Positions 7,825 through 19,220 of a stretch of DNA of 39,921 nt are shown one piece after another. The translations under genes and the position numbers were made by a program. Each line of letters starts with the position of its first letter. The stretch's first letter is position 1. The notes under the pieces are model-generated. The model ran no database searches, was not told the DNA's origin, and saw only the letters and a list, made by a program, of their open reading frames with translations. Source of the stretch: Bacillaceae bacterium Marseille-Q3522 (GTDB lineage: Bacteria; Bacillota; Bacilli; Bacillales; Cytobacillaceae); NCBI GenBank assembly GCA_017898095.1, contig JAGKQJ010000017.1, positions 1 to 39,921 of the forward strand, written 5' to 3'.

Positions 7825-8763
7825 CTACGCCAGAACACCCATTACGTTGCGGACGGAGTCTGCGGATTTATTCAGCGCGGTCTTTTCTTTATCGGTTAAT
7901 TCTAGTTGAATGATCTTCTCGATGCCATTTGCGCCTAAAATTGTTGGCACTCCTAAGTAAATGCCATTGTAACCATATTCACCTTCTAAATAGGCAATAG
8001 CAGGAAGAATGCGGCGTTGATCTTTTAAGATTGCTTCGCACATTTCCGTTAAGGAAGCAGCAGGTGCATAGTATGCACTGCCGTTACCAAGCAGATTGAC
8101 AATTTCTCCTCCGCCTTTTCTCGTCCTTTCCACTATTTCGCTGAGTCTCTCCTCTGGAACAAGGGTATCAAGCGGAATACCGCCCGCATAAGAATAACGG
8201 ACAAGCGGCACCATATCATCCCCATGTCCCCCCAGGACAAAACCGGTCACATCCTTGACAGATACATTCAGTTCCTGGGCGATAAAGGTCCGAAAACGGG
8301 CAGTGTCTAGTACACCCGATTGACCAATCACACGATTCTTTGGAAATCCGGATTCTTTATATACAGTATACGTCATTGCATCAACCGGATTTGTTAATAC
8401 CAGGATCAGGCAGTCCGGTGAATATTTTACCACTTCTTTCGTTACACTTTTCATGATTTTTTGGTTTGTTTGTACTAGATCATCGCGGCTCATTCCCGGT
8501 TTACGGGCAATTCCCGCAGTAATAACCACAATATCAGAATCCTTTGTTTCTTCATAGTTGGAGGTACCGAAAATTCGTACATCAAAGCCTTGAACCGGAC
8601 TTGCCTCCAGCATATCCAACGCTTTTCCCTTTGTTGGATTCTCCATCTGCGGGATATCAACGAGCACAACGTCCCCAAGTTCCTTTTGAGCCACAAGAAA
8701 CGCCGTTGTTGCTCCGGTAAATCCTCCACCGATAACGGAAATCTTTCTCCTCTTCATTGCCAT
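7825..8763 (-). CDS. mdh: Malate dehydrogenase (LDH-like, NAD)
   Basis: Oxidises malate to oxaloacetate in the TCA cycle. 312 aa, the same length as B. subtilis Mdh, and very similar to it. The Rossmann motif is seen as [19 protein letters not shown]; the coenzyme Asp in [20 protein letters not shown]; substrate Arg in [10 protein letters not shown]; and the catalytic His in [17 protein letters not shown] at 8763 is preceded by GGGGGA at 7 nt spacing. A longer frame starting at 8829 would add 22 residues without family support. Third gene of the citZ-icd-mdh cluster, 205 nt after icd. Confidence 0.97.
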   Translation of the reverse strand: MAMKRRKISVIGGGFTGATTAFLVAQKELGDVVLVDIPQMENPTKGKALDMLEASPVQGFDVRIFGTSNYEETKDSDIVVITAGIARKPGMSRDDLVQTNQKIMKSVTKEVVKYSPDCLILVLTNPVDAMTYTVYKESGFPKNRVIGQSGVLDTARFRTFIAQELNVSVKDVTGFVLGGHGDDMVPLVRYSYAGGIPLDTLVPEERLSEIVERTRKGGGEIVNLLGNGSAYYAPAASLTEMCEAILKDQRRILPAIAYLEGEYGYNGIYLGVPTILGANGIEKIIQLELTDKEKTALNKSADSVRNVMGVLA

Positions 8764-8906
8764 AACACATTCCCCCATTTGAATTGTTCGTATCTTGGAT
8801 TGTTCATCAGATATTTCCCCAATTTGCAATTCCGCCTGCCCCAGCTCACAAGACTCATTGAATTATACATGGCTCCTGCAACCCGGCACATTAGAAAGGT
8901 GGAAGA

Positions 8907-8941
8907 CAAAAAACCATCATTTGGAAAAGGAAAGACGGTTC
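8907..8941 (-). terminator. Putative icd terminator
   Basis: On the minus strand, AACCGTC pairs with GATGGTT around an internal T/C-rich loop, followed by a run of T. It lies about 30 nt after the icd stop. B. subtilis makes both citZ-icd-mdh and shorter transcripts; this hairpin could give partial read-through. Confidence 0.5.
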
Positions 8942-8968
8942 TTTCATCTAAATCCTTCGTTTGTTCCT

Positions 8969-10246
8969 TCACAAAGATTTGCTCATATTTTTTATTAAGG
9001 TATCACCAAATTCAGAACACTTTACTTCGGTTGCCCCTTCCATTAAGCGGGCAAAATCATATGTCACTACTTTGGAAGCAATTGTTTTTTCAACGGAATC
9101 GATAACTAATTTGGCCGCTTCGTTCCAACGCAAATGTTCGAGCATTAGTACACCGGACAAAATGACAGAAGAAGGGTTTACTTTATCAAGTCCTGCATAT
9201 TTTGGTGCCGTACCATGTGTTGCTTCAAAAATGGCATGGCCGGTTTCATAGTTAATATTAGCTCCTGGGGCAATGCCGATACCTCCGACCTGTGCGGCAA
9301 GAGCATCCGAAATATAATCCCCATTTAAATTCATCGTTGCCACCACTTCAAATTCACGCGGACGTGTTAAAATCTGCTGCAGGAAAATATCAGCGATTAC
9401 ATCTTTGATGATTATTTTTCCTGCTGCTATTGCATCAGCTTGTGCTTTATTTGCAGCATCGCTTCCTTTTTCTTCTTTAATCCGGTCATACTGCGCCCAA
9501 GTGAATACTTTATCTCCGTACTCCCTTTCAGCAAGTTCGTAACCCCAATTTTTAAAGGCCCCTTCCGTAAATTTCATAATATTGCCTTTATGTACGAGCG
9601 TAACGGATTTGCGGCCCTCTTTTAAGGCGTATTCAATTGCAGCACGTACTAAACGACTCGTACCTTCCACAGAGATTGGTTTAATGCCGATACCTGAAGT
9701 TTCCGGAAAGCGGATTTTCTTGACGCCAAATTCTGTTTGCATAAAATCGATAAGCTTTTTTGCTTCCTCCGAACCATTTTCGTACTCGATTCCGGCATAA
9801 ATATCTTCCGTATTTTCCCGAAAAATAACCATATCCGTATCCTGAGGACGTTTTACCGGTGATGGGACGCCTTCGAACCAGCGGACAGGACGTAAACAGA
9901 CGAATAAATCAAGCTCCTGGCGCAGCGCTACATTTAATGACCGAAAGCCGCCGCCAATTGGAGTTGTTAAAGGTCCTTTAATGGCAATCAAATATTCTTT
10001 AATAACATCTAAAGTTTCTTGCGGCAGCCATTCACCAGTTTGCGTAAAAGCTTTCTCACCGGCAAGAACCTCTTTCCAGATAATTTTTCTTTCTCCATTG
10101 TATGCTTTTTCTACGGCAGCATCTAAAACTCTGGAAGCGGCTGCCCAGATATCCGGACCAATTCCGTCCCCTTCAATAAAAGGAATAAGCGGATTGTCAG
10201 GAACTTGTAATACTCCGTTTGTTACTGTTATTTTATCCCCTTGCAT
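8969..10246 (-). CDS. icd: Isocitrate dehydrogenase (NADP)
   Basis: Converts isocitrate to 2-oxoglutarate and CO2 with NADP. 425 aa (B. subtilis Icd is 423). Motifs: [13 protein letters not shown] near the N-terminus; [20 protein letters not shown], where the Ser near residue 103 is the substrate-binding, phosphorylatable Ser of this family; [16 protein letters not shown]; and the C-terminal NADP region [11 protein letters not shown]. The ATG has GGAGGG upstream. It lies between citZ (128 nt upstream) and mdh. Confidence 0.97.
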   Translation of the reverse strand: MQGDKITVTNGVLQVPDNPLIPFIEGDGIGPDIWAAASRVLDAAVEKAYNGERKIIWKEVLAGEKAFTQTGEWLPQETLDVIKEYLIAIKGPLTTPIGGGFRSLNVALRQELDLFVCLRPVRWFEGVPSPVKRPQDTDMVIFRENTEDIYAGIEYENGSEEAKKLIDFMQTEFGVKKIRFPETSGIGIKPISVEGTSRLVRAAIEYALKEGRKSVTLVHKGNIMKFTEGAFKNWGYELAEREYGDKVFTWAQYDRIKEEKGSDAANKAQADAIAAGKIIIKDVIADIFLQQILTRPREFEVVATMNLNGDYISDALAAQVGGIGIAPGANINYETGHAIFEATHGTAPKYAGLDKVNPSSVILSGVLMLEHLRWNEAAKLVIDSVEKTIASKVVTYDFARLMEGATEVKCSEFGDTLIKNMSKSL

Positions 10247-10374
10247 TTGTGAATTTCCCTCCTGTAAATAGTCGGATGATAGTCTCTCTCCCCTATTTTT
10301 TTCTTTCTCTATTACAGCAATATTTTTTAAAAAAGTAAATGGTATATTTACATTTAAATAATGCGAGCGCTTTA

Positions 10375-11493
10375 TTAATAGCGGGCTTCAACCGGAATAT
10401 ACGTTTGGATACCGGGACCTGTATATTCTGCCCGCGGGCGGATCAGGCGGTTATTATCATATTGCTCGAGAATATGTGCCAGCCAGCCGGATACACGGCT
10501 CACTGCAAAAAATGGTGTAAATAAATCATGATCAATTCCCAGGCTGTGATAAACAGATGCAGAATAAAAATCAACGTTTGGCGGTAACTTCTTTTCTGAT
10601 GTGACAATTTCTTCAATTTTACAAGACATGTCATACCACTTGGTATCGCCGGTCAACTGTGCCAGTTTTATCGACATTGACTTTAAATGTTTTGCCCGCG
10701 GGTCTCCGTTGCGGTATACGCGATGACCGAAACCCATGATTTTCTCTTTTTTCTCAAGCTTTCCGTAAATAACCGTCTCAACATTCTCCAGTTCGCCAAT
10801 TTCTGAAAGCATTTTCATCACTGCTTCATTTGCCCCTCCATGCAGCGGCCCCTTTAAAGCTCCAATTGCTGCAGTTATGCCGGAGTAAATATCTGACAGA
10901 GTTGCAACGCAAACTCGGGCGGTAAAAGTGGAAGCATTAAGCTCATGATCCGCATGCAGGACAAGTGCCTTATCAATTGCTTCTACTGCAATATCATCCG
11001 GCTCTGTTCCTGTTAGCATATACAGAAAATTGGCAGCGAGACTTAAGTCTTTTTTAGGGGCAATTGGTTCCAAGCCCTTTCGCACTCTGGCAAATGCAGC
11101 GACTATCGCAGGCATTTTCGCCTGTAAACGTATTGCCTTCCGGTAATTAACTGCTTCATCCATGTCTTCCGCTTCCTCATCATATAGCCCGATAAGGGAA
11201 ACAGCTGTACGAAGTGCAGCCATTGGATGAACTTTTTCAATTGGATAAGTTGTAAAATGAGCCAGTACTTCCTCAGGAAGTTCAGCATTATCAGCCAATT
11301 GCTGCTTTAATTCATTTAATTGCTCCAATGTCGGCAGCTTCCTGTGCCACAATAAATAGATAACTTCTTCAAAGCTTGCATTCTCGGCCAAATCATCAAT
11401 GTTATACCCAGCATATGTCAACGTATCATCAATGATTGAGCTGATCGAAGATGTAGTTGCCACAACCCCTTCAAGACCTCTTGTTACCGTCAT
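10375..11493 (-). CDS. citZ: Citrate synthase II
   Basis: Condenses oxaloacetate with acetyl-CoA at the entry of the TCA cycle. 372 aa, as in B. subtilis CitZ. Type II-like short Gram-positive form. Catalytic region visible as [31 protein letters not shown], and [18 protein letters not shown] with the second catalytic His; the late catalytic Asp is in [25 protein letters not shown] lies 6 nt before the ATG. First gene of the citZ-icd-mdh cluster, behind a long leader with a possible sigma-A promoter and cre site. Confidence 0.97.
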   Translation of the reverse strand: MTVTRGLEGVVATTSSISSIIDDTLTYAGYNIDDLAENASFEEVIYLLWHRKLPTLEQLNELKQQLADNAELPEEVLAHFTTYPIEKVHPMAALRTAVSLIGLYDEEAEDMDEAVNYRKAIRLQAKMPAIVAAFARVRKGLEPIAPKKDLSLAANFLYMLTGTEPDDIAVEAIDKALVLHADHELNASTFTARVCVATLSDIYSGITAAIGALKGPLHGGANEAVMKMLSEIGELENVETVIYGKLEKKEKIMGFGHRVYRNGDPRAKHLKSMSIKLAQLTGDTKWYDMSCKIEEIVTSEKKLPPNVDFYSASVYHSLGIDHDLFTPFFAVSRVSGWLAHILEQYDNNRLIRPRAEYTGPGIQTYIPVEARY

Positions 11494-11775
11494 ATTGAAC
11501 CTCTCCTTTTCAAGATAATAATTGGGCCTTGCTGTTTGTTAATGTGAAAATCTCCCCAAACCCGTTCGTGTATACAAAAGAAAGACACGTTGTTTAACAG
11601 TTGCGTCTTCGAATAAACTCATGGATGAAGCATGAGCAGTAATATAACTTATGAATATACAGAATAACACAACTATTCAGAATAAGTAAACAATGTGTCT
11701 CACTCCGAATACAACGTGCAGACAAAAAAATTTATTTTACGACAAATGCAGAGCAGTTTTTCCATTATTTTTAAA

Positions 11776-11789
11776 AGAAAATGCTTTCA
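11776..11789 (-). promoter_or_regulatory. cre-like CcpA site in the citZ leader
   Basis: Minus strand TGAAAGCATTTTCT compared with TGWAANCGNTNWCA: mismatches at the central G and the last A. It would lie about 40-50 nt after the predicted start of transcription, where CcpA could act as a roadblock. B. subtilis citZ is known to be under CcpA control. Confidence 0.4.
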
Positions 11790-11831
11790 TTTTTATTGAA
11801 GTAAAATAAAACTGATTTCCTGCACAAGTTA

Positions 11832-11860
11832 ATTATAAACAAAATTGAACGAAATGTGAA
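11832..11860 (-). promoter_or_regulatory. Putative citZ promoter
   Basis: Minus strand TTCACA (11855-11860), 17-nt spacer, consensus TATAAT (11832-11837). The -10 is perfect. Position is about 330 nt before the citZ ATG. Confidence 0.5.
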
Positions 11861-11944
11861 CGAAAAGTACTTGAAATGTGCAAAAAATTATTTTTTCAGA
11901 AAAGAATTCGATGAAGGGAGCGGATAAGGGAAAATAGGATGCCA

Positions 11945-12412
11945 TTACTTTGTCCCAAACATTTCAAATAGTTTCATTAGATAAAAAGCGATACCTGCAG
12001 CAATAACCGGTCCTACCGCTACTCCTTTAAATAAGGCAATCGCCAGAATCGTTCCAAATACCAGTGCTGCTGTTATATGTGGATCCTCTGATAATAAAGT
12101 GACACCGCCTTTTCCCAGCATCGCTACGAGGATTCCTGCTCCAAGTGCTACCCAACCATATGGGGATTTAAAAGCAGCACCAAGCTCTTTAAAACCGAGG
12201 GCACCGCTGGCAATAGGTGCAAGGACTGCAAGAGTAATGAGGGTAATACCCCAATTTATTCCTTTTGACTGCAGCATCGAAAAAACTTTTATATCTATAC
12301 GAAAGATTTTCATTACCAATAAAATTGCAACTGCGATTATAAGGGAATTGTTTTTCGCAATAATCCCAATAACAAGCAACAAAACTAAAAATAGAACTGG
12401 CTGTGTAAACAA
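11945..12412 (-). CDS. ytwI: DUF441 integral membrane protein YtwI
   Basis: A 155-aa hydrophobic protein with four to five membrane segments (for example LFLVLLLVIGIIAK, INWGITLITLAVLAPIASGA, VALGAGILVAMLG, FGTILAIALFKGVAVGPVIAAG). It closely matches B. subtilis YtwI (154 aa), DUF441 family, of unknown function. I place the start at TTG 12412 (MFTQPVLFLV), which matches the family N-terminus and has AAGGAG 12 nt upstream. The in-frame ATG at 12466 would add 18 residues with only a weak AAGGGA site. It is upstream of citZ, as in B. subtilis, and divergent from ytvI. Confidence 0.9.
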   Translation of the reverse strand: MFTQPVLFLVLLLVIGIIAKNNSLIIAVAILLVMKIFRIDIKVFSMLQSKGINWGITLITLAVLAPIASGALGFKELGAAFKSPYGWVALGAGILVAMLGKGGVTLLSEDPHITAALVFGTILAIALFKGVAVGPVIAAGIAFYLMKLFEMFGTK

Positions 12413-12604
12413 TTGATTGCTAAACTCCTTCCATATTACCAACGTTATTTTAACATAGCTTATCATATCATATTTCCCTTATGATAAAAGTATTTTTTCA
12501 AGGTTTTAGGATGCTTTTTTTTTCTTCCAATGGTAAACTACGAATAATAGAAGGTTGGTGTTCCCAGCTAAATACTGCATATACAATCCGTGGAGGGATG
12601 CGCT

Positions 12605-13741
12605 ATTATTAACCGTACCTATTTGCACCGGACTTTTCGTTTTATTTTCGTAGTGCTGATTATTGTTGTGCTATTATCCGGAGCACTTTTTATTTCAAGA
12701 TTAACATATCCGTTTATTATCGGCTTATTAATTGCCTATATAATGAACCCGATTGTTAATTTCCTTCAGCACAAGGCGCGAATGCCCCGGTGGCTGGCAG
12801 TTGTTATCTCAATGATACTATTGTTTGCTATTTTAGCCGGGTTAATTACACTGCTTATTGCCGAAATTGTTTCAGGTGCTGATTATCTTGCTCAAGTAGT
12901 TCCGGACCAAATTGATACGTTAATTAAGTATTCAGAAGAGTTATTCGTTAGTCAAATTATTCCATTATACGAAAATTTGCGAAGTCTGTTTAATAATCTT
13001 GGGACCGGCCAACAGGAAACGATTATTAATAATATTCAAAATGTCGGAAACGAACTTGGTTCTACTTTAGGGGGATTTATCCAAACCTTTTTCACCAATA
13101 TTCCAAATTACATCGGCTGGTTGCCTAATTTTGCTTCTGTGCTGGTCTTTTCGATGCTCGCAACCTTTTTTATCAGCAAGGATTGGGATCGTATTATTCG
13201 CGGTGTTTCCCGATTACTTCCCGGAAAGGCAAGAAAAAGTAGTAAAACAGTACTGCTTGATCTGCAGAAAGCACTGTTCGGATTTATTAAAGCACAGGCT
13301 ACACTTGTATCGATAACAACAATTATTATTTTAATTGGTCTGCTTATTTTAAGAGTGGATTATGCGGTTACAATTGCGTTGGTCGTTGGCGTTCTGGATG
13401 TCCTGCCTTATCTCGGTGTCGGCGTTGTTTTTGTTCCGTGGGTGATTTACGAAGTGATTGTCGGCAATACGGGGCTTGCGATCGGGCTTGGTGTTCTTTA
13501 TACAATTGTCGTTGTTCAGCGGCAAATTATGGAGCCAAAAGTTCTGTCCTCTAACATTGGACTTGACCCGCTTGCCACGTTAATATCGCTTTTTGTCGGT
13601 TTTAAACTACTTGGCGTTTTTGGGTTAATTGCCGGTCCTGTTGTTCTGGTATTTATCACGACACTTCATCGGACAAATGTATTCCGGGATATTTGGTCTT
13701 ATATAATGGGAAACGATAAAGAAAGTCCTGTAAATAAATAA
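12605..13741 (+). CDS. ytvI: AI-2E family membrane protein YtvI
   Basis: Polytopic membrane protein of the PerM/AI-2E exporter superfamily, the group called sporulation integral membrane protein YtvI. N-terminal helices at about residues 10-60 (FIFVVLIIVVLLSGALFI), a central soluble stretch (about 95-150), then a long C-terminal membrane block with VLDVLPYLGVGVVFVPWVIYE and DPLATLISLFVGFKLLGVFG typical of the family. Substrate unknown. The start is unusual: GGAGGG (12592-12597) is ideally placed 7 nt before ATT ATT AAC CGT, while GTG at 12590 overlaps this site and has no ribosome site of its own. I therefore choose ATT at 12605 (or 12608). Followed by a strong terminator. Confidence 0.88.
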   Translation: MINRTYLHRTFRFIFVVLIIVVLLSGALFISRLTYPFIIGLLIAYIMNPIVNFLQHKARMPRWLAVVISMILLFAILAGLITLLIAEIVSGADYLAQVVPDQIDTLIKYSEELFVSQIIPLYENLRSLFNNLGTGQQETIINNIQNVGNELGSTLGGFIQTFFTNIPNYIGWLPNFASVLVFSMLATFFISKDWDRIIRGVSRLLPGKARKSSKTVLLDLQKALFGFIKAQATLVSITTIIILIGLLILRVDYAVTIALVVGVLDVLPYLGVGVVFVPWVIYEVIVGNTGLAIGLGVLYTIVVVQRQIMEPKVLSSNIGLDPLATLISLFVGFKLLGVFGLIAGPVVLVFITTLHRTNVFRDIWSYIMGNDKESPVNK

Positions 13742-13778
13742 AATAATCCGGAATAATGTTCATGTTGTAAATGTGCAA

Positions 13779-13822
13779 AGAGATCCCCCGCTAACCTCAT
13801 CCGGGAAAGTCGGGGGATCTCT
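13779..13822. terminator. Terminator after ytvI
   Basis: AGAGATCCCCCG (13779-13790) pairs exactly with CGGGGGATCTCT (13811-13822), a 12-bp GC-rich stem with a 20-nt loop. The T-tail on the plus strand is short (CTGCTTTATCTTT). It lies between the convergent ytvI and pyk and may serve both. Confidence 0.7.
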
Positions 13823-13882
13823 CTGCTTTATCTTTCCATGCTTTTGTACATCCAAATAAAATTCATTTTTATTACAGATAAA

Positions 13883-13948
13883 GGGACAGTAATTACTCCG
13901 CCTCAAACATAAAAGTGAAAAAGTAGTAAGACGGGGATAAACTGTCCC
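13883..13948. repeat. Dispersed palindromic element, copy 2
   Basis: GGGACAGTAATTACTCCGCC at the left and GACGGGGATAAACTGTCCC at the right form an imperfect hairpin; the outer 8 bp GGGACAGT/ACTGTCCC are perfect. The interior CCTCAAACATAAAAGTGAAA matches the interior of copies 1 and 3 (CCTCAAA...GGTGAA). It is the most degenerate copy. It lies between ytvI and pyk, where B. subtilis has fxsA (ytzA); no fxsA-like ORF is present. Confidence 0.8.
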
Positions 13949-14005
13949 GAAAAAATGATTGTCTCTGCGCTAGTTCATGATATAGCAGGCAGATGCTAGT
14001 TTTCC

Positions 14006-15766
14006 TTACAGAACACTTGCATGGCCGTTATAGATTACACCTCGTTGCGCATCTACCGTAACAACTTGTCCATTTTGAAAGATATTTAGCGCATTTTCAA
14101 CACCAACGATGACTGGAATTCCTAAATTTAATCCGACAACAGCTGCATGACTGGTTAAGCCGCCTTCTTGTGTAATAACAGCACTGCATTTTTCAATAGC
14201 AGGCATCATATCACGGTCCGTACCAATCGTGACCAGAATAGAACCATCTGTCACTTTTTCTATTGCTTCTTTTGCATCCTTTGCTAAAACAACTTTACCG
14301 TATGCTGATTTTCTGCCGATTCCTTGTGCTTTTGCAATGACTCCGCCGACAACATGAATTTTCATAAAGTTTGTCGTGCCGGATTCCCCGACTGGAACAC
14401 CTGCCGTAATTACGACTGTATTTCCACATGAGACTATGCCGCTGTTGAGACTTTCCTGAACAGCAACATCGAGCATCTCATCAATCGTTTTTGACTTTTT
14501 ACCCAGTTGAGGATATACTCCCCAAACAAGCGTTAAGCGTTTCCTCGTATGTTCATTTGCCGTAACAGCAACAATAGGTGCCTGCGGACGGTATTTTGAA
14601 ATCATTCTTGCAGTATGTCCGCTTTCCGTTGAAGTAACGATCGCATCAACATCAAGGTTTAACGCCGTATGTGCCACAGACTGGCCGATCGCATCTGTAA
14701 TATTATGTTCATTATCTTTACTGCGTTCTGACAATATTTTTTTATGATCTAATGCTGATTCGGCGCGGGACGCAATATTGTGCATGGTCCGTACTGTTTC
14801 AACCGGATAAGCACCGGCAGCTGTTTCACCGGAAAGCATAATTGCGTCTGTCCCGTCAAAGATAGCATTTGCAACATCACTTGCTTCAGCACGTGTCGGA
14901 CGCGGATTCCTTTGCATTGAATCTAACATCTGCGTTGCTGTAATAACCGGTTTTGCAAACATATTACATTTTTTTATCAAATCCTTTTGCACGAGCGGAA
15001 CTTCTTCAGACGGGATTTCAACACCCAGATCGCCGCGGGCAACCATTAATCCGTCAGAAACTTCAAGAATTTCGTCAATATTATCAACGCCTTCCTGACT
15101 TTCAATTTTCGGAATAAGGTGGATATGCCCTCCTCCATTTTCTTCTAAAAGTTGGCGGATTTCCAATACGTCTGATGCCCTTCTGACAAAAGACGGAGCC
15201 ACGAAATCCACTCCCTGTTCAATCCCAAATAAAATATCCTTCGCATCTTTTTCCGTCATTCCAGGTAAATTAACAGAGACACCAGGTACGTTTACGCCTT
15301 TTTTATTTTTTAACACGCCGCTATTTAAAACTACTGTATGGATTTCATTTGCTTCTTTATCAATTTTTGTTACTTCTAAGGCAATTAGGCCGTCGTCGAG
15401 TAAAATCTTTGCTCCGACTTGTACATCATCAATCAAACCGGTGTATGTAACAGAAAATTTATCTGTTGTTCCTTCCACTTCATTCATGGAAACAATCACA
15501 TTTTTTCCGGTTTCCAGTTCAATCATGCCGTTAACCATATTATGAGTTCTGATTTCCGGTCCCTTTGTATCCAGTAATATCGCAATATTTTTACCGGTAC
15601 GTTTTGCCGCTTCACGAATATTTTTAATTCGGTTCCCATGTTCCTCAAAATCACCATGAGAAAAATTTAACCGTGCAACATTCATGCCTGCTTCCATAAG
15701 ATCAACTAATTTTTCTACGCTTTCACTTGCCGGGCCAATCGTACATACGATTTTTGTTTTCCGCAT
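14006..15766 (-). CDS. pyk: Pyruvate kinase
   Basis: Transfers phosphate from phosphoenolpyruvate to ADP, the last glycolytic step. 586 aa, the long Bacillus/Geobacillus form. Residues 1 to about 470 are the catalytic core: [15 protein letters not shown], the [11 protein letters not shown] loop, [15 protein letters not shown] with the catalytic Lys, and [20 protein letters not shown]. Residues about 500-586 are the extra PEP-utiliser mobile domain with the motif [20 protein letters not shown], equivalent to the phosphohistidine domain of PEP synthase; in Bacillus its role is structural or regulatory. AGGAGGT precedes the ATG. It follows pfkA by 93 nt, as in the B. subtilis pfkA-pyk operon. 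Confidence 0.98.
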   Translation of the reverse strand: MRKTKIVCTIGPASESVEKLVDLMEAGMNVARLNFSHGDFEEHGNRIKNIREAAKRTGKNIAILLDTKGPEIRTHNMVNGMIELETGKNVIVSMNEVEGTTDKFSVTYTGLIDDVQVGAKILLDDGLIALEVTKIDKEANEIHTVVLNSGVLKNKKGVNVPGVSVNLPGMTEKDAKDILFGIEQGVDFVAPSFVRRASDVLEIRQLLEENGGGHIHLIPKIESQEGVDNIDEILEVSDGLMVARGDLGVEIPSEEVPLVQKDLIKKCNMFAKPVITATQMLDSMQRNPRPTRAEASDVANAIFDGTDAIMLSGETAAGAYPVETVRTMHNIASRAESALDHKKILSERSKDNEHNITDAIGQSVAHTALNLDVDAIVTSTESGHTARMISKYRPQAPIVAVTANEHTRKRLTLVWGVYPQLGKKSKTIDEMLDVAVQESLNSGIVSCGNTVVITAGVPVGESGTTNFMKIHVVGGVIAKAQGIGRKSAYGKVVLAKDAKEAIEKVTDGSILVTIGTDRDMMPAIEKCSAVITQEGGLTSHAAVVGLNLGIPVIVGVENALNIFQNGQVVTVDAQRGVIYNGHASVL

Positions 15767-15859
15767 TATTGCAGACCTCCTACATTCATTCTGTGAACCA
15801 GTGAATAACCCCTTTCAACCTTAAGATTTGATCGAAGAAGGGGAGTCTTTCGAAATTTG

Positions 15860-16846
<987 letters not shown>

Positions 16847-17082
16847 CTACAGTATATAAGTATATCAATTAATAACTCTAAAATACCACGAAGAAACTTC
16901 ATTCTCAACCAAATCGTGAAAATAAAATAAAAGACGGAATTATCGGTGAACTGGAATCGTTTTACCTGTATATTCATTTGTGAATTAACATTATGATGCG
17001 GAAAAAATAACAGGAGAGAAGCCTGAGTGCAAATCCGATTTATACAAAATATAGGTTGCACTGTATTACAAATTGCTTGAAT

Positions 17083-17141
17083 ATTACCGAAAATCCTCTT
17101 CTTTCTGCCATCAATTATTGAAGAAGAGAATTTTCGGTAAT
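17083..17141. repeat. Long hairpin, accA-pfkA gap
   Basis: ATTACCGAAAAT (17083-17094), one mismatch, CTCTTCTT (17096-17103), 17-nt loop, then AAGAAGAG and ATTTTCGGTAAT (17121-17141). This gives a 20-bp stem with a single C/A mismatch. No T-tail typical of a terminator. Confidence 0.8.
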
Positions 17142-17150
17142 GGTGCTTCC

Positions 17151-17212
17151 GACTGCTGTTCATAACGTTAATACGAAGAAATTCCCTTCTTTGACGTTTG
17201 CAACAGCGAGTC
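17151..17212. repeat. Second long hairpin, accA-pfkA gap
   Basis: Nested arms: GACTGCTGTT with AACAGCGAGTC (one bulged base), AACGT with ACGTT, AAGAA with TTCTT, around ATTCCC. The motif GCTGTTGCAAACGTC on the minus strand resembles CTGTTGCAACGTC in the 7358-7453 block, so the two intergenic regions may carry related elements. Confidence 0.65.
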
Positions 17213-17376
17213 CAGCGGCAGAGAGAAAATGAATTCCAAATTGCCGGCAGTCTAAAGAGTTCCATAAAGTGAAACTTCCTTCAGAGGATTATCACTGCCC
17301 TCCGTGTTAACCCTCCATTCCCCATTATTGGAGGAAGTGAACGCGCACGATAAGTGACTTTAGAGGAAGCCCCCGC

Positions 17377-18354
17377 TTACTTTACATCAATAGCTTGTTT
17401 ACTGTCGGCAAAAGCACCAATGTTTTTAAATTTTTGATAGCGGTGTTCAACTAATTGTTCCGAAGACATTGCCATTAATTTCAACAATGATTTGTCGATA
17501 ATCGGACTCATTGCCGCTGCCTGTCCGGCTACATCCTTATGAGCACCGCCCTTTATTTCCGGAATGATCTCATCAATAATCCCCAGCTTCTTTAAGTCAG
17601 GAGCGGTAATTTTCATTGATTCTGCTGCTCTTTTTGCTAGCGAAGCATCCTTCCATAAAATAGAAGCTGCTCCTTCAGGTGAAATAACAGAGTAAGTTGA
17701 ATTTTCGAGCATCTGAATGCAGTTGCCGACACCTAATGCCAAGGCGCCGCCGCTTCCGCCTTCACCAATGACAACTGAAATAACCGGGACTTTTAAGCCT
17801 GCCATTTCAAACAGATTACGGGCAATTGCTTCACTTTGACCTCTTTCTTCAGCTGCTTTCCCCGGATATGCCCCTTTCGTATCGATAAAACAGATAATCG
17901 GGCGCTGAAATTTTTCCGCCTGCTTCATGAGGCGAAGTGCTTTACGATAGCCTTCGGGATGGGGCATGCCAAAATTTCTGCGGATATTTTCTTTAGTATC
18001 CTTGCCACGCTGATGACCAATGACTGTTACAGGTCTGCCATTAAATTTCGCGATCCCGCCAATAATTGCCTCATCATCACGAAATGTCCGGTCTCCATGA
18101 CACTCGAAAAAATTAGTAAATAATAAGGTAATATAGTCCATCGTCGTTGGCCGGTTCGGATGGCGGGCAATTTGGACACGATCCCACGGAGTCATATTTT
18201 CATAAATGTCTTTTTCCAAATTCATAAGACGTTTTTCTAATTTTTCAATTTCCACCGATAAATCCACATCCGCATTTTTGGCATAGTCTCTTAGTTCGGC
18301 TATTTTTTCTTTGAGCGTAATGATCGGTTTTTCAAATTCTAATTCGCCTATCAC
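17377..18354 (-). CDS. accA: Acetyl-CoA carboxylase carboxyltransferase subunit alpha
   Basis: With AccD it transfers the carboxyl group from carboxybiotin to acetyl-CoA, giving malonyl-CoA for fatty acid synthesis. 325 aa, as in B. subtilis AccA. An N-terminal coiled segment ([20 protein letters not shown]) precedes the crotonase-like core: [52 protein letters not shown]. The ATG overlaps the accD stop codon (ATGA), so translation is coupled with its partner subunit. Confidence 0.98.
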   Translation of the reverse strand: MIGELEFEKPIITLKEKIAELRDYAKNADVDLSVEIEKLEKRLMNLEKDIYENMTPWDRVQIARHPNRPTTMDYITLLFTNFFECHGDRTFRDDEAIIGGIAKFNGRPVTVIGHQRGKDTKENIRRNFGMPHPEGYRKALRLMKQAEKFQRPIICFIDTKGAYPGKAAEERGQSEAIARNLFEMAGLKVPVISVVIGEGGSGGALALGVGNCIQMLENSTYSVISPEGAASILWKDASLAKRAAESMKITAPDLKKLGIIDEIIPEIKGGAHKDVAGQAAAMSPIIDKSLLKLMAMSSEQLVEHRYQKFKNIGAFADSKQAIDVK

Positions 18355-19220
18355 TTTTTCTCACCCCTAAGATCGTGAATATCCAATATTGTGGTGATAC
18401 GTTCTTTTAAATCCAAACGGGAGATCACGTCATCAAGCTGGCCGCATTTTAACAAAAACTCTGCTGTTTGAAAATCTTCAGGCAGCTCTTCGCGAATCGT
18501 TTGTTCAATTATTCTTCTGCCGGCAAATCCGATTAAAGCTCCAGGTTCCGCAAGGTTATAATCGCCTAGTGAAGCAAAGCTTGCAGAAACACCTCCAGTA
18601 GTAGGATGCGTCATAATCGAGATTATTAATCCGCCCCGATCGCTGAATTTTTTTAGAGCGGCACTTGTTTTGGCCATTTGCATAAGGCTGATAACCCCTT
18701 CTTGCATTCTTGCTCCGCCGGATGCAGTAAAGATGATAAAAGGAAGAGACAATTCGTCTGCTTTTTCAATTGCCCTGGTGATTTTTTCCCCAATAACAGA
18801 GCCCATGCTTCCCATACGAAAAGTGGAATCCATAACCGCAATGACGACAGGAAAATGATTTACCTTTCCCAGCCCGGTAACGACACCTTCTTTTAAACCA
18901 GTCTTTTCTTGATCTTTTTCAATTTTTTGCAAATATCCCGGAAATCCCAACGGATTCTCTGATGTCATTTCTCTGTCCAATTCTTTAAAACTTGCTTCAT
19001 CGAGAAAGCTTTGGATTCGTTCTTTCGCATTCATTGGATGGTGGTACTTACAATTTAGACATACTTTTTCGTTTTTCATGAGTTCTTTCGTATACATAAT
19101 TTGCTTGCAATTCGGACATTTTGTCATGATCCCGGCAGGAACATCTTGCTTTCTCCCCTCAGAAGGAATGGTTGCATATTTTTTCTTTTTCGTTGATTTC
19201 GTAAAAATATCTTTCAGCAA
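18351..19220 (-). CDS. accD: Acetyl-CoA carboxylase carboxyltransferase subunit beta
   Basis: Partner of AccA. 289 aa. The N-terminal zinc ribbon has Cys35, Cys38, Cys54 and Cys57 (TKCPNCK ... [10 protein letters not shown]), followed by the crotonase-fold core with [20 protein letters not shown] and [17 protein letters not shown]. The start is TTG (MLKDIF) with GGGAGGA upstream. It is followed by accA with a 4-nt overlap and preceded by a FadR-type regulator gene 131 nt away. Confidence 0.97.
   Translation of the reverse strand: MLKDIFTKSTKKKKYATIPSEGRKQDVPAGIMTKCPNCKQIMYTKELMKNEKVCLNCKYHHPMNAKERIQSFLDEASFKELDREMTSENPLGFPGYLQKIEKDQEKTGLKEGVVTGLGKVNHFPVVIAVMDSTFRMGSMGSVIGEKITRAIEKADELSLPFIIFTASGGARMQEGVISLMQMAKTSAALKKFSDRGGLIISIMTHPTTGGVSASFASLGDYNLAEPGALIGFAGRRIIEQTIREELPEDFQTAEFLLKCGQLDDVISRLDLKERITTILDIHDLRGEKK

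Larger units (their letters stand above)
11494..11944. other. citZ leader and control region
   Basis: 450 nt between ytwI and citZ. On the minus strand it holds a promoter-like TTCACA-N17-TATAAT (11832-11860), a cre-like site just downstream (11776-11789), and the dyad GAATA-N7-TATTC (11662-11678), which recalls but does not match the CcpC ATAA-N7-TTAT pattern. If that promoter is used, citZ mRNA has a leader of about 330 nt. The B. subtilis citZ leader is reported to bind aconitase; whether this one does cannot be told. Confidence 0.5.

Noticed and set aside
8590-9105. 171-codon ORF opposite mdh and icd
   Set aside because: Antisense shadow spanning two conserved genes; composition not protein-like.
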